Shown here in pieces: positions 8,643 through 18,286 of a stretch of 64,000 nucleotides of DNA (its first letter is position 1; each line of letters opens with the position of its first letter). The translations under genes and the position numbers were made by a program. The stretch covers positions 744,001-808,000 of the forward strand of contig CAXXNI010000004.1 of assembly GCA_963663285.2 (NCBI GenBank), given 5' to 3'. The notes under the pieces were generated by a model. The model was not told the DNA's origin. It saw only the letters and a list, made by a program, of their open reading frames with translations, and made no database searches. This DNA comes from CAXXOK01 sp963663285 (GTDB taxonomy: Bacteria; Bacillota; Clostridia; Christensenellales; Aristaeellaceae).

Positions 8643-10061
8643 ATGGTAAAGAGAATCACATTTGCCGCATTGCTTACTATAGCAATCCTGTGGTTGCTTG
8701 GGGTGGCTGCGTATGGGGAAACATGGCAGGTTACTCCGGAGGGATACAGCATAACAGAAGCACTTGCGCAGGTGAAGGATGGCGATACCATCCTCATCAG
8801 CGAAGGGGTTTACACTGATGCGAACGAAAGCTTTCCGCTGATCATCAACCGGCGCGTGACGATTTGCGCTAAGGAAGGCGACCATGTGGTGATTGATGCG
8901 CCGGTGTTTCAGACAACGCTACAGGTGGAAGCGGACAATGTTACGATTCGGAATATAACCATCAACCTTCGGCGCAATGGCGTGTGCGTTACGGGGGATG
9001 ATTTTTCCATGAGCAATTGTTGCATAACGCTTGCCAACCCTGAATACCTCACTTCTTCCTGCGGGGTTTGGCTCGCCGGCGTATACCGCGCCTGTTTTAC
9101 CGGCTGTGCATTTACAGATTGCGGTGTTTCCATAGCCGGACCGCCTATATCCCAAGCCAGTAACGATAAGCCGGTACTCACCGGATTATTTGAGGTGGGC
9201 GATGATGCGGAATACTTTACGTCGCATACAATCAGGGATTGCACGGTGAACCAAAAACCACTGCTCTATTTGGTGAATCAAAAACAGACGGAGATAAAAG
9301 CAGACGCAGGGCAGTTGATACTGGCCGCCTGTGAAGATATGGATGTTCAAAATGAGGATATAACAAGCGGAAGTATTGGAATCACACTAGCATATTGCCG
9401 GAATGTACGGCTGATGAAAAGCCGGGTGAACCGTTGCGGAATTTTTGGCATCTATCTTGCCTGCTGCAGCCGCTGCACGTTGGAGGGATGTGTTGCCGCC
9501 GAAACCAACCACGGGATCGATCTGCGGGCTTCGCAGCTGTTGACGATCGGCAACTGCCAAGCTATTAACTGCGAACAGGGAATTTTTCTATCCCGCGTTA
9601 CGGATAGCATTGTGCAGGCGTGTAGTGTATCTGCTACGGGGCAGGGATATTTTTTGGCGGGAGGCAGCTGTAATATGGTACTTGGCAGTGCCGCCCTGTA
9701 CTGCGAAAACGGCTTTAATGTCCAAAAAGAAAAGGATATGTTGATTACGGAGTGTGCTTTAGAAGGAAATACAGTCTGTGCAGCCCGGCTGGATCGTTCG
9801 CCGACAACGCTGGTGAATAATACATTTCGAAATAACTGGGTCGGCGCAATGGTGTACGGTGACGCGTCATGCACCATATTGGGCAACCATTTTGAGAACA
9901 GCTTGAATTGCGGCTTATATATCAGGGGTATTGCATACAGCCGTATTGCAAACAATATTTTTACGGGCAGTGAAGCTGCAAGCATACAGGCTAACGGCGC
10001 CCTGAATGGTACCGTGTTATCTGCCAACGTAACCGATGTGCCGGTTGTGTATTTGCCATAA
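8643..10061 (+). CDS. Exported right-handed beta-helix repeat protein
   Basis: This 472-residue protein starts with a signal peptide (hydrophobic residues 5-24) and is built of short repeating turns such as VTIRNITI, CTLEGCVAAETNHGIDL and SRIANNIFTGSEA, typical of right-handed parallel beta-helix proteins (NosD/pectate-lyase-like fold). Many Cys residues occur in the repeats. No catalytic triad of a named polysaccharide lyase or GH28 is obvious, so it may be a lyase, a binding protein or a scaffold. The ATG at 8643 follows GGGAGG by a normal spacing; a TTG 12 bases upstream is unlikely. It is the last gene of the first exported-protein cluster and meets the kinase gene tail to tail. Confidence 0.8.
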   Translation: MVKRITFAALLTIAILWLLGVAAYGETWQVTPEGYSITEALAQVKDGDTILISEGVYTDANESFPLIINRRVTICAKEGDHVVIDAPVFQTTLQVEADNVTIRNITINLRRNGVCVTGDDFSMSNCCITLANPEYLTSSCGVWLAGVYRACFTGCAFTDCGVSIAGPPISQASNDKPVLTGLFEVGDDAEYFTSHTIRDCTVNQKPLLYLVNQKQTEIKADAGQLILAACEDMDVQNEDITSGSIGITLAYCRNVRLMKSRVNRCGIFGIYLACCSRCTLEGCVAAETNHGIDLRASQLLTIGNCQAINCEQGIFLSRVTDSIVQACSVSATGQGYFLAGGSCNMVLGSAALYCENGFNVQKEKDMLITECALEGNTVCAARLDRSPTTLVNNTFRNNWVGAMVYGDASCTILGNHFENSLNCGLYIRGIAYSRIANNIFTGSEAASIQANGALNGTVLSANVTDVPVVYLP

Positions 10062-10139
10062 CCAATCCGGCTTTGCCGGTGAAATCGCAGACGGCGAAGG
10101 CAAACGGCTGCCGGTATTTTTTGTTATAGGGAGACAGCT

Positions 10140-11975
10140 TTATAGGGTTTGTGCAAGCGCTACGTGGCCGATAACGATGGGGATTGTTAACCGCACTACT
10201 GCACCGTTTTCATTGGCAAGGTGTATGTGCATGGCTCCCTTGCTATAGTAGTGCAAACGCTGGCAGGTATTAATCAAACCAATGTCTTCTCCGGTTGCGG
10301 GCACAAAAGATATGCCGGATTCGATGAGTGCGATATCCCGTCGCAGCTCTGCTAGTTTCTCATCGCTAAAGCCTGTTCCGTTATCGTGTATGGTCAGGCA
10401 AAGCAGATCGCTTTCAATTGAGCCCAGAATTTCGATGTGCCGTACGGCAGTGGAAGCATTATAGCCGTGTATAATGGCATTTTCTACAAGCGGTTGGAGT
10501 GTCAGTTTGGGAAGGGAGAGGGAACACATTTCCGGGGGTACGGAGATAACGTAGCTTAACGTATCCTCGTAACGGGCTTTGGAAAGGAGAAGATAATACT
10601 GAACATGAACCAGTTCCTCGCCTAGGGTGCTGGTTTCGCTGCGGGTATCGGTGGAGTAGCGCAGCATTTGGGCGAATTGATCGCAAATCTCTGTGACATC
10701 TTCGCTGCCGCTTTCCATAGCTTTAGCGCTGATGATATTTAAAGTGTTGTATATAAAATGGGGGTTGATCTGAGTTTGCAGCGCTTTCAGCCGGGCTTGC
10801 AGCGCGCTCTTTTGCAGGGCGATCTCATTTTGTGTACGGGCATGCAGCGCAACCAGCATTTGATTAAAACTATCCTCCAGTTCCCGTATTTCCAAATCGC
10901 GTGGGTTTGTTACCGGCACAAGGTACTTGGATGGATTTTGACCTGTGATTAGCTTATTAACGGGGAGCTGGCGCACCTTATCGTTCAGACGCCGAGTGGA
11001 ACGGGTTAATCCCATGGAGATGACAATAACCAGCGTGATTACGATCACTGCAATGAAAAGAGCGAATTTGATGTAGGAGAGAATCATATGGTAGCTGGCT
11101 GCGTTTTGAATCGCGACATCCTCCGAAAGGTAAATATCCAGCCCCAGCCAGCGACTTTCGGTATGCATTACATACCGGTTATTACCCTTTTCATCCTGAT
11201 AACGGCTCATTTTCCCAAGGGGTATATTGGAACTGCTTAACGTTGCGGTGTCGTTCTCGCTGCTTTTAAACAACTCGCTGCCGTCGGATAAAACCGCCTG
11301 TACAAGAATATCCTCACTGTCACCTGAAAAAATAGCCTGCAATTCATCCGTACTGGCGGCTACTTCGATAAAGCCGATTTGCGTACCATGCCATGTGGCA
11401 GCCCGGATCGCACTGAAAACAGGAACGGCATGGGCAATGTTGAAAGTATCCAAGTGAGGTGCGATGATATGCCTTTGGAAAGAATCGGCTTCGATTTCCT
11501 TTAGCCATGGAATCACATTGATGATTTCTTTGGCTTCATCGGACAGGCTGACAAGCGTATCGTTTTTCTCAAAACGGCTAGACAGATAGAAACCGTTACG
11601 GGAATAAATGCTGACTCGGTAGAAATTTTCTACGGCCGGCGAGTGATAAAGTGTTTGCGACATCATGTTTTGAGAGGCGAGGATTTGGCTGTAGGTGCCC
11701 GTGTCGCTTGCGGCCAGCGCAAAGGCATCCATAAAACTGGCATCGGAGGTAACTTCGTCCAAAGCCAGATCCATCATCAACACATACTGTTCAATGGCGC
11801 GTACCATGGAGGACCCCATATTTTCAAAGCGCATCTGCGTATTGTTTAAGGCGGATTCAAGAGAGCTTTGACTCAGGTAAAAAGTATTGATACTGATCGT
11901 CAGAAGGATCATAACAGAAAAAATCAGTATCATTTTCTTGCTGATCTTCGTAGTAACCGCCTCCTGCTTCGTCAA
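10140..11975 (-). CDS. Sensor histidine kinase, YesM type
   Basis: This membrane kinase of about 611 residues has a first transmembrane helix near residues 14-32, an extracellular sensing domain of about 250 residues, a second helix near 300-325, a HAMP-like linker, and a His_kinase segment with the phospho-acceptor in LQTQINPHFIYNTL. The ATP-binding part has LQPLVENAIIHG and HDNGTGFSDEK. No response regulator adjoins it; the unpaired regulator at 3344-4819 on the same strand is the best partner candidate. The start is uncertain: TTG at 11975 sits only about 8 bases from a TATAAT box, implying a nearly leaderless message, while an internal ATG 14 codons later has AGGAGG too far away. Confidence 0.9.
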   Translation of the reverse strand: MTKQEAVTTKISKKMILIFSVMILLTISINTFYLSQSSLESALNNTQMRFENMGSSMVRAIEQYVLMMDLALDEVTSDASFMDAFALAASDTGTYSQILASQNMMSQTLYHSPAVENFYRVSIYSRNGFYLSSRFEKNDTLVSLSDEAKEIINVIPWLKEIEADSFQRHIIAPHLDTFNIAHAVPVFSAIRAATWHGTQIGFIEVAASTDELQAIFSGDSEDILVQAVLSDGSELFKSSENDTATLSSSNIPLGKMSRYQDEKGNNRYVMHTESRWLGLDIYLSEDVAIQNAASYHMILSYIKFALFIAVIVITLVIVISMGLTRSTRRLNDKVRQLPVNKLITGQNPSKYLVPVTNPRDLEIRELEDSFNQMLVALHARTQNEIALQKSALQARLKALQTQINPHFIYNTLNIISAKAMESGSEDVTEICDQFAQMLRYSTDTRSETSTLGEELVHVQYYLLLSKARYEDTLSYVISVPPEMCSLSLPKLTLQPLVENAIIHGYNASTAVRHIEILGSIESDLLCLTIHDNGTGFSDEKLAELRRDIALIESGISFVPATGEDIGLINTCQRLHYYSKGAMHIHLANENGAVVRLTIPIVIGHVALAQTL

Positions 11976-11983
11976 TCCCGTAG

Positions 11984-11989
11984 ATTATA
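11984..11989 (-). promoter_or_regulatory. Candidate -10 box for the kinase gene
   Basis: On the minus strand a perfect TATAAT lies 8 bases upstream of the TTG start of the kinase. The region 16-17 bases further upstream has no good -35 hexamer, so this call rests on the -10 alone. Confidence 0.35.
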
Positions 11990-12201
11990 CCATACCCGCC
12001 TGGAACAAACGGAATAGTAATGGATTTTCACATGATTTGTTTGCGATTGTCCATGTTGCGGTGAATTGGGCTGCTTTTTTCAAAATGATGGTTGAAATCT
12101 TCCTACGCGGAATAGATGGAAACCCTTTATAATAATCATGTCAAGGGCAGATACGCGACAAACGTAATAGCCCGATTAATTTCATTCGGGGGGAATTATA
12201 T

Positions 12202-12993
12202 ATGGGTATGAACCAAAAAGGTAGATTATTAACATCTATTTTTATCGTGCTGCTTACGCTGTGCCTGTGCGTGGGCGCCCTGGCTTATTCCGACAATACG
12301 GTTACCGCATACAAGGCGGCGGGCGAAATAACGATCGACGGGGATCTGACGGAATGGGATACATCTTCTGCAATAGCGGCGAATACGGAATCGCAGGTCG
12401 TACGCGATGTGGGGCAGTGGACGGGGCCGGAGGACTGCTCCTTTGAAGTATACGTGATGTGGGATGAAGACAACCTCTACCTGGCGGCGACAATTTTGGA
12501 CGATACGCCTTATATGTATCGTGAGGGATTCCCGCCGGATATGGCCGACTCCCTTGTGATTTTCCTTTCGGCGGATGCGGATGCGGACCCGGCGCGTACG
12601 GCGTACACCGCTACCGATTTCCGTTTGACACAAATCATTGATGATTATGATTTTTGCAACGGCATCGATCGGGATATGATTACCGACAACCTTGGTTTTG
12701 AAACCGTCGGCGAAGATGGCGATATGCAGGTATTGGAAGGTTTTCAATGTGCTATTGCGGATATCGAGGGCGGATACACATACGAAAGCGTAATTCCCTG
12801 GAGCAATTTCTCCAATGAAAATATTGCGCAGCTCACGCCGGAAAGCGGAATGACGATTGGTTTTGAATGCGCCATGTTTGATTTGGATTTCCCCTGCCCC
12901 GGCGTTGCCACCGTACGCATGGAAGCCTGCGGAAGCGAAGAGGCAGATAGCAATCCTTCTTTATGGGGAACGCTTACCTTTGCAGAGAAGTAA
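12202..12993 (+). CDS. Exported CBM9-like carbohydrate-binding protein (copy 2)
   Basis: This 263-residue protein is a paralogue of the one at 7740. A signal peptide (hydrophobic residues 9-28) precedes one CBM9-like domain with ITIDGDLTEWD near residue 37, GPEDCSFEVYVMWDEDNLYL in the middle, ESVIPWSNF near residue 197 and a closing NPSLWGTL. Both copies share the rare tail motif TNPSLWG/SNPSLWG. It precedes the sugar-binding protein gene by 31 bases with no hairpin between them, so it is probably the first gene of the ABC importer operon. The function is probably surface capture of the glycan degraded by the GH3 enzymes. The start ATG follows a GGGGGG tract. Confidence 0.82.
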   Translation: MGMNQKGRLLTSIFIVLLTLCLCVGALAYSDNTVTAYKAAGEITIDGDLTEWDTSSAIAANTESQVVRDVGQWTGPEDCSFEVYVMWDEDNLYLAATILDDTPYMYREGFPPDMADSLVIFLSADADADPARTAYTATDFRLTQIIDDYDFCNGIDRDMITDNLGFETVGEDGDMQVLEGFQCAIADIEGGYTYESVIPWSNFSNENIAQLTPESGMTIGFECAMFDLDFPCPGVATVRMEACGSEEADSNPSLWGTLTFAEK

Positions 12994-13024
12994 TGTTTGG
13001 GGAACCGGGAAGAAGGGAAATGTT

Positions 13025-14392
13025 ATGAGACTTAAAAAAATCACGGCGCTTATTGTATGCTTCCTGTTGGTGTTGTCTATACTGCCTTCCGCTGCGCTTG
13101 CTGCGAAGAACCCCAAGGTGAACGCGGAAGATGTGGATTATGCTTCTGTAATTGAAAATACAGAGGTGACAGGGTCGGCAAGCGTGTATCACTGGTGGAC
13201 GGCCGGCGGAGAGAAACAGGCGATTGAAGCTATTATCAACGGTTTTTCGCAAGTATATACCGGCATTGAAGCCAAATCCAATGCCATTCCCGGCGGCGCT
13301 GGCGGTGCAATGGTAATGAAGGTGAAAGTGCTCCAGCAGGCGGGAAAATCACCGGAAACATTTCAGGCTCACCCCGGTGAAGAGATAGAACCATATCTTG
13401 ATTCGGACATGCTGCTGGATCTGAGCCAAATTTGGTCGTATGCCGGTTTGTATAGCCGTGCATTACCAGGGCTGGAAGAATTGTGTACTTCCTCGGATGG
13501 GAAGCAGTATATCGTACCGGTCGGGATACACAAGACCAATGTTATTTTCTACAACATTCATATGTTTGAGCAATACGGTATTGCCGTGCCTGACAGTGAA
13601 AATATAACGTGGGATGCGTTCTGGGACTTATGCGATCAGCTACAGGCCGTTTTGCCGGAAGGCTGTTATGCGATTGACCTGGGTGATCGAAAGGGTTGGC
13701 CTGCCTGTCAGGTATTTGAAGATATCATGATGGGAACCGATCCGCAGTTGTATGAGGATTTTATTAACGGTAACGCTACGGAAGAGCAGGTGCAAACTGT
13801 TTTAAACACCTATAAAAAACTGCTTACATACGTCGCACCGGATCATTCCTCACGCGATTGGTATGAAACCTCTGGGCAGGTAGTTGCGGGCCAGTATGCC
13901 ATGCAGATTATGGGCGCGTGGATGCAGCCGCTGATGACCAGCATGGATCAGTTATACGGCGAGGATTACGGCGTGCTGACCTTCCCGGGTACGGACGGCT
14001 GGTTTGGCATGTGCATAGACGGCTTTGTGGTTTCCAATGACTCCGCGGATGTTAATTCCGGCATTTGCTGGGCGTATAATGTAACCACGACCGATGTGCA
14101 GCAAAATTTCTCCGCACTGAAAGAATCCATTTCACCGTATGCGGATACGCCGGATGAAACGTATTGTGCGCTGACGCTTCAGTTTAAGAATGAACTGATA
14201 AGTGAAAATACGAAAACCTATCCCAGCTTTACGCATGGAACGGCACTGCCGTGGTCTGCTTCTAGCGATTTGCAAACCCGCATTCAGGATTTTGCGGTAG
14301 CATCCGACCCGGATGTGGCCCGGTATGCGCATAATATTGTCGTAGCCTTGCAGGAGTCGGGGCTGAAAGGGGATTGGAACTTTGTTGAATAA
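13025..14392 (+). CDS. Sugar ABC transporter substrate-binding protein
   Basis: This 455-residue protein belongs to the family 1 extracellular solute-binding proteins. It has a signal peptide ending ALA near residue 26, without the lipobox Cys common in such proteins of Gram-positive bacteria, so membrane anchoring is not evident. The mature part starts with SVYHWWTAGGEKQAI, typical of the first lobe of oligosaccharide-binding proteins. I chose ATG 13025 because GAAGGGAAATGTT lies upstream and the signal peptide begins there; the open frame extends further upstream inside the CBM9 gene. Two permeases and an ATPase follow, interrupted by two GH3 genes. It probably binds the oligosaccharides made by the exported hydrolases. 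Confidence 0.93.
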   Translation: MRLKKITALIVCFLLVLSILPSAALAAKNPKVNAEDVDYASVIENTEVTGSASVYHWWTAGGEKQAIEAIINGFSQVYTGIEAKSNAIPGGAGGAMVMKVKVLQQAGKSPETFQAHPGEEIEPYLDSDMLLDLSQIWSYAGLYSRALPGLEELCTSSDGKQYIVPVGIHKTNVIFYNIHMFEQYGIAVPDSENITWDAFWDLCDQLQAVLPEGCYAIDLGDRKGWPACQVFEDIMMGTDPQLYEDFINGNATEEQVQTVLNTYKKLLTYVAPDHSSRDWYETSGQVVAGQYAMQIMGAWMQPLMTSMDQLYGEDYGVLTFPGTDGWFGMCIDGFVVSNDSADVNSGICWAYNVTTTDVQQNFSALKESISPYADTPDETYCALTLQFKNELISENTKTYPSFTHGTALPWSASSDLQTRIQDFAVASDPDVARYAHNIVVALQESGLKGDWNFVE

Positions 14393-16415
14393 ACTGTATC
14401 GACATGTAAACCGCGGTGTGGCCGTGCTGGCAGCTTTTTCGATGCTGGTCACGTTTTCGCTCGCCGGCGTCGCTTTTGCGCAAGAAGATGCAAGCGCAAA
14501 CGCCGAAGATGCGTATGTTTTTATTGAAGAAACGGATACCCAGCATGAGTTGATGGCATATTCCAAGGATATTATTCAGGTAGACGGCTTGTATTTTAAG
14601 GATATGAACGCCGACGGCACGTTGGATGTTTATGAGGACTGGCGCGAGGATGCGGATACAAGAACGGCCGATTTACTGTCCCAGATGAGTGTGCGTGAAA
14701 AAATCGCGCAAATGCAGCATCCCACATTTACCCCCAAGGACAATGGCCAGTATCCAAACTATCTGCAAAAATGGAACGAGACTGAAAATATAGGGTTTGT
14801 GCTGGTTCGTGAATTCAACATGCCGGACAGCGTCGGCACTGCCGCCACCACGATGAACCAATTGCAAAAATGGTGTGAAAATTCCCGGTTGGGTATACCC
14901 GTAGTCGTGTCCATGGATTCCGTGCATGGCGCTTCCTACGTAAATGGAGCCACTGTTACCGGCCATAACCTGTCTTTGGCCGCTACACGGGACGAGGAGC
15001 TGGTGAGTGCGCTGGCGGAGATTCAACGCAATGAGCTAATGGCTATTGGCGTTCGCATGACGCTGTCACCCGAAGCGGATATCGCCTCCGAACCCAGATG
15101 GGGCCGCGTAATGGAAACGTTTGGCGAGGACCCGGATCTGGTTACGGAAATGGTGGTCGCGCAGATTGTTGCCTATCAGAACGGCGCCGACGGATTGAAT
15201 GAAGACGGTATTATTGCCTGCATCAAGCATTTCCCAGGCGCTGGCCCGCAAATGGACGGGTTGGATCAGGCGCCGATTGTTTCCACCGAGGAAAGCCTGC
15301 AAACGCACCTGAAACCCTATTATGCAGCCATTGCGGCGAATGTTGGTTCCGTTATGCCCTATTACAGCATCCCACTGGTGCTGGATACGACGGCGGCATT
15401 GGGAAGCAGAGCGACCCTGCAAGACTTGCTGCGTAACGAAATGGGATTTGACGGGATTATTCAGACAGACTGGGGAATGATCTGGGGGATTCAGCAGTCT
15501 ACCTCGATGTGGGGCGAAGAATGCTCCGAAGAGGAGGCCATCCTCATTGGCGTGATGGAAGCGCAGGTAGACGGAATCGGCGGAGAGTCCATCCGGCTGA
15601 TCGACCAGATGGAGGAGATGTATAACGAAGGCACCATTACGGAAACGGTGCTGGATGCCGCCTGCACGCGTATTCTGCGTGAGAAGTTTGAATTGGGGAT
15701 TTTTGAAAATCCCTATGTGGATGTTGAATATGCTGTGAATTATGTGGGCAGCGAAGAAAACCAGGCCGTGAATTTACAGGCTGCAGAAGAAGCCATGACC
15801 CTGCTGAAGAATGACGGCATTCTGCCGCTGGATTCCACCGGGAAAAAGATATTGGTAGCCGGCCTGCGCGCCGGTGATATGGATAGCCTCTGCGGAGGCT
15901 GGACGTCCAGCCAGGAAGGGTCTACATTGGCAGATGCCTTGTCCGATCTGGCCGGAGAAGGCGCGGAGATTATCTACGAAGCGGAGGATATTGATAAAAT
16001 TACCGAAGTTGCTGCGCAATGCGATGTAGCCATCGTCGCGGTCGGCGAAGTGGCATACCAGCATAATCCGCCTTGGGGCTATAATACGCTGGAGATCACC
16101 GAATCCCAGCAGGCGGTGCTGGAAGCGGTAAAAGCAACCGGTACTCCCATTATCACCGTGGTAATTGGCGGACGCCCCTATATCCTCACATGGTGCGAGG
16201 AGAACACCAATGCTATTTTGATGGCATATTATCCGGGGCAGCAGGGCGGGATTGCCATTGCCGAAACATTATATGGCATGAACAATCCGACCGGAAAATT
16301 GCCAATTGCGATGCCGCGCGATATGGAAACTGTTGAAAATCAGGAGAGCGACATTTCCTTTGATTTGGAAAATCCGCTCTATGCGTACGGCTTCGGATTA
16401 AGCTACGGCGAGTAA
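14382..16415 (+). CDS. Exported glycoside hydrolase family 3 enzyme
   Basis: This 677-residue GH3 enzyme has a signal peptide ending AFA near residue 33, an EF-hand-type calcium loop at residues 74-85 (DMNADGTLDVYE), and a complete GH3 barrel: PRWGR near 239, FGEDP near 248, KHFPG near 283 and nucleophile Asp363 in IIQTDWG. The C-terminal alpha/beta domain ends in YGFGLSYGE, a GH3 hallmark. The start is one of two adjacent TTG codons inside the end of the binding-protein gene, an 11-base overlap that implies translational coupling. Its place inside the ABC operon suggests hydrolysis of the same oligosaccharides the importer handles. Substrate linkage is not deducible. Confidence 0.93.
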   Translation: MLNKLYRHVNRGVAVLAAFSMLVTFSLAGVAFAQEDASANAEDAYVFIEETDTQHELMAYSKDIIQVDGLYFKDMNADGTLDVYEDWREDADTRTADLLSQMSVREKIAQMQHPTFTPKDNGQYPNYLQKWNETENIGFVLVREFNMPDSVGTAATTMNQLQKWCENSRLGIPVVVSMDSVHGASYVNGATVTGHNLSLAATRDEELVSALAEIQRNELMAIGVRMTLSPEADIASEPRWGRVMETFGEDPDLVTEMVVAQIVAYQNGADGLNEDGIIACIKHFPGAGPQMDGLDQAPIVSTEESLQTHLKPYYAAIAANVGSVMPYYSIPLVLDTTAALGSRATLQDLLRNEMGFDGIIQTDWGMIWGIQQSTSMWGEECSEEEAILIGVMEAQVDGIGGESIRLIDQMEEMYNEGTITETVLDAACTRILREKFELGIFENPYVDVEYAVNYVGSEENQAVNLQAAEEAMTLLKNDGILPLDSTGKKILVAGLRAGDMDSLCGGWTSSQEGSTLADALSDLAGEGAEIIYEAEDIDKITEVAAQCDVAIVAVGEVAYQHNPPWGYNTLEITESQQAVLEAVKATGTPIITVVIGGRPYILTWCEENTNAILMAYYPGQQGGIAIAETLYGMNNPTGKLPIAMPRDMETVENQESDISFDLENPLYAYGFGLSYGE

Positions 16416-16424
16416 ACAGCATCG

Positions 16425-16474
16425 ACTTGCGCAGAGCCAATAAAAGCCCAAACCGCTCTGCGCAAGTGCTTTTT
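16425..16474 (+). terminator. Terminator-like hairpin inside the operon
   Basis: A perfect 13-bp inverted repeat with a 17-base loop is followed by GCTTTTT, directly ahead of the ribosome binding site of the first permease gene. As the operon must continue to give permeases, I read it as a partial terminator or a stabilising 3' end for the upstream message. Confidence 0.75.
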
Positions 16475-16488
16475 AAAGGAGAGAGCAA

Positions 16489-17358
16489 ATGCGGAAATAC
16501 CTGAAACGACACCCTATGCTGCCGCTCATCATTCCGGCGCTGCTGTTGTTGTACTTTGTCTATGTTTCGCTTGGCTGGAACGTATGGGTTTCGGTGTCGG
16601 ACTGGAAAAATGGATCGTTAACGGCCAGCTATGGTTGGGGCGGCTTTGCCTCATATGCGAAAATGTTCCGGAGCGAATATTTTGGCTCGTCACTGCTGAA
16701 TACGCTTCTTTTATTCTGCTTAATTCCCCTGTGCCTGTTGATCGGCTTGGGGCTTGCCTTGCTGATGGATCAGGGTCTGCGGGGCTCGACATTATTCAGA
16801 AACCTGATTCTGCTGCCCTTCGCCCTTTCCTTTGTGGTTACAGGTACGGTATGGGCGTGGATGTACAGGCCGACTAATGGTGTTTTAAATTCTTTCCTGT
16901 CCTTGCTGCATATAGACACCTCCGGGCTAATGTGGACATCCAGCAATGAAACGGTTATGATTTCGATCATCATTGCGCTGGTGTGGCAATTTTCTGGGTA
17001 TGTAGCCGTTATCTTTCTGGCCGGCATTAAATCCGTGCCGCAGAATGTGATTAACGCGGCGAAGTTGGATGGGGCATATTCACCCCGTATTTACCGTAAG
17101 CTGATTATTCCGCAGCTAAAGGGCGCGATGGGGTCGTGCATTACCATACTTGCGATGTATGCGCTGCGATCGTTTGATTTTATCGTTTCGCTTGTTGGCT
17201 ATACAAAATCTTCTGCCTGGACGCTGCCTGTTTGGATGTATCAAGAAGCATTCCAGAAGAATAACTTTGCATTAGCTGCCGCTATCAGCTGTTTTTTACT
17301 GGCGCTGGTGCTGGTGCTGATACTCCCGCTGACCTATTGGACAAACAAGAGGAAGTGA
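16489..17358 (+). CDS. Sugar ABC transporter permease, MalF/UgpA type
   Basis: This 289-residue inner-membrane protein has six predicted helices and the permease EAA-loop region around NVINAAKLDGAYSPRIYRKL, which contacts the ATPase. The usual EAA is NAA here, with the downstream Gly-containing helix intact. It is the first of two partner permeases for the binding protein at 13025. The ATG at 16489 has AAAGGAGAGAGCAA upstream and lies just behind a terminator-like hairpin. The next permease begins 4 bases after its stop, so the two are translated together in equal amounts. Confidence 0.94.
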   Translation: MRKYLKRHPMLPLIIPALLLLYFVYVSLGWNVWVSVSDWKNGSLTASYGWGGFASYAKMFRSEYFGSSLLNTLLLFCLIPLCLLIGLGLALLMDQGLRGSTLFRNLILLPFALSFVVTGTVWAWMYRPTNGVLNSFLSLLHIDTSGLMWTSSNETVMISIIIALVWQFSGYVAVIFLAGIKSVPQNVINAAKLDGAYSPRIYRKLIIPQLKGAMGSCITILAMYALRSFDFIVSLVGYTKSSAWTLPVWMYQEAFQKNNFALAAAISCFLLALVLVLILPLTYWTNKRK

Positions 17359-17362
17359 TAAT

Positions 17363-18256
17363 ATGGAAGGCTCTGTATCCATCCAACGAAATAAAAAGGA
17401 TCAGGCGGCGCAGACTACGAAAATTAAACCGCGTTGGCACATGCATGTGGTTCACGCTATTTACTATCTGCTGATGATAGTCTTTGTTATCTTTTATATG
17501 CTGCCTTTTTGGGGTACGCTGACGACTTCGCTGAAATCCAACAACGAAGTAATGACCTCAAACCCGGTGGCGTGGCCGCAGCAGGTGACCGGAGAGGGCT
17601 ATGTTACAGCCTTTCAGGAATTGGCTGGGCCTTTGGGCAATAGTTTGCTCATCACACTAGGCGGCGCAATTGGTTCCGTGTTTTTTGGTTCCATTTGCGC
17701 CTATGCGCTCAGCAAGTGGAAATTCAAAGGCGGCGGTGTATTTTTCGTACTGTTGGTTGCGGCGACCTACTTACCGTATCAGGCGATTTTAATACCGCTG
17801 CTGCAAACGATCAACGCGCTGAACCTATATGATAACGTTCTTGGCTTAATCCTCGTCCACTCTGTATTCGGGATGCCGATGTGTACGGTGATGATGCGGG
17901 GTTATTATGCGGACGTTCCGGATGTGTTGGTGCGGCAGGCGATGATAGACGGTAACGGCCCCTGGCAGATTTATCGCAAAATCGTTGTCCCCAATACGAA
18001 AATTGCAACGATCACTGTGTTTGTTTTCCAATGTACTTCAATCTGGAACGAGATGCTCTTCGCACTGGTACTGGGCGGTTACGATGCAAAACCCGCAACC
18101 ATTGCGCTCAATGAGCTGGCCGGTACAATGGCGGCAGAATTCAATGTGCAAATGGCTGGCTCAATGCTGCTTGCGTTGCCGGTTCTGATTCTTTATATTT
18201 TTATGGGTAAGTATTTAATCCGCGGTTATATGGCAGGCGCTGTAACAGCTTCCTGA
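17363..18256 (+). CDS. Sugar ABC transporter permease, MalG/UgpE type
   Basis: This 297-residue permease has a 30-residue hydrophilic N-terminus and six hydrophobic helices. Its ATPase-contact loop reads VLVRQAMIDGNGPWQIYRKI; the family EAA is RQA here. It forms the heterodimeric channel with the preceding protein. The gene starts 4 bases after the first permease and is followed by a GH3 gene after 30 bases, so it sits mid-operon. Together with the binding protein at 13025 and the ATPase at 20254 it completes an oligosaccharide importer of the carbohydrate-uptake-1 class. Confidence 0.94.
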   Translation: MEGSVSIQRNKKDQAAQTTKIKPRWHMHVVHAIYYLLMIVFVIFYMLPFWGTLTTSLKSNNEVMTSNPVAWPQQVTGEGYVTAFQELAGPLGNSLLITLGGAIGSVFFGSICAYALSKWKFKGGGVFFVLLVAATYLPYQAILIPLLQTINALNLYDNVLGLILVHSVFGMPMCTVMMRGYYADVPDVLVRQAMIDGNGPWQIYRKIVVPNTKIATITVFVFQCTSIWNEMLFALVLGGYDAKPATIALNELAGTMAAEFNVQMAGSMLLALPVLILYIFMGKYLIRGYMAGAVTAS

Positions 18257-18286
18257 CCGATCAGGATGATGAAGGGAGCAACCTTT

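Noticed and set aside
10062..10139. Terminator between the converging beta-helix and kinase genes
   Set aside because: A CCGGC/GCCGG pair and a T run near 10119-10124 exist, but I could not build a single convincing stem directly before the T run.
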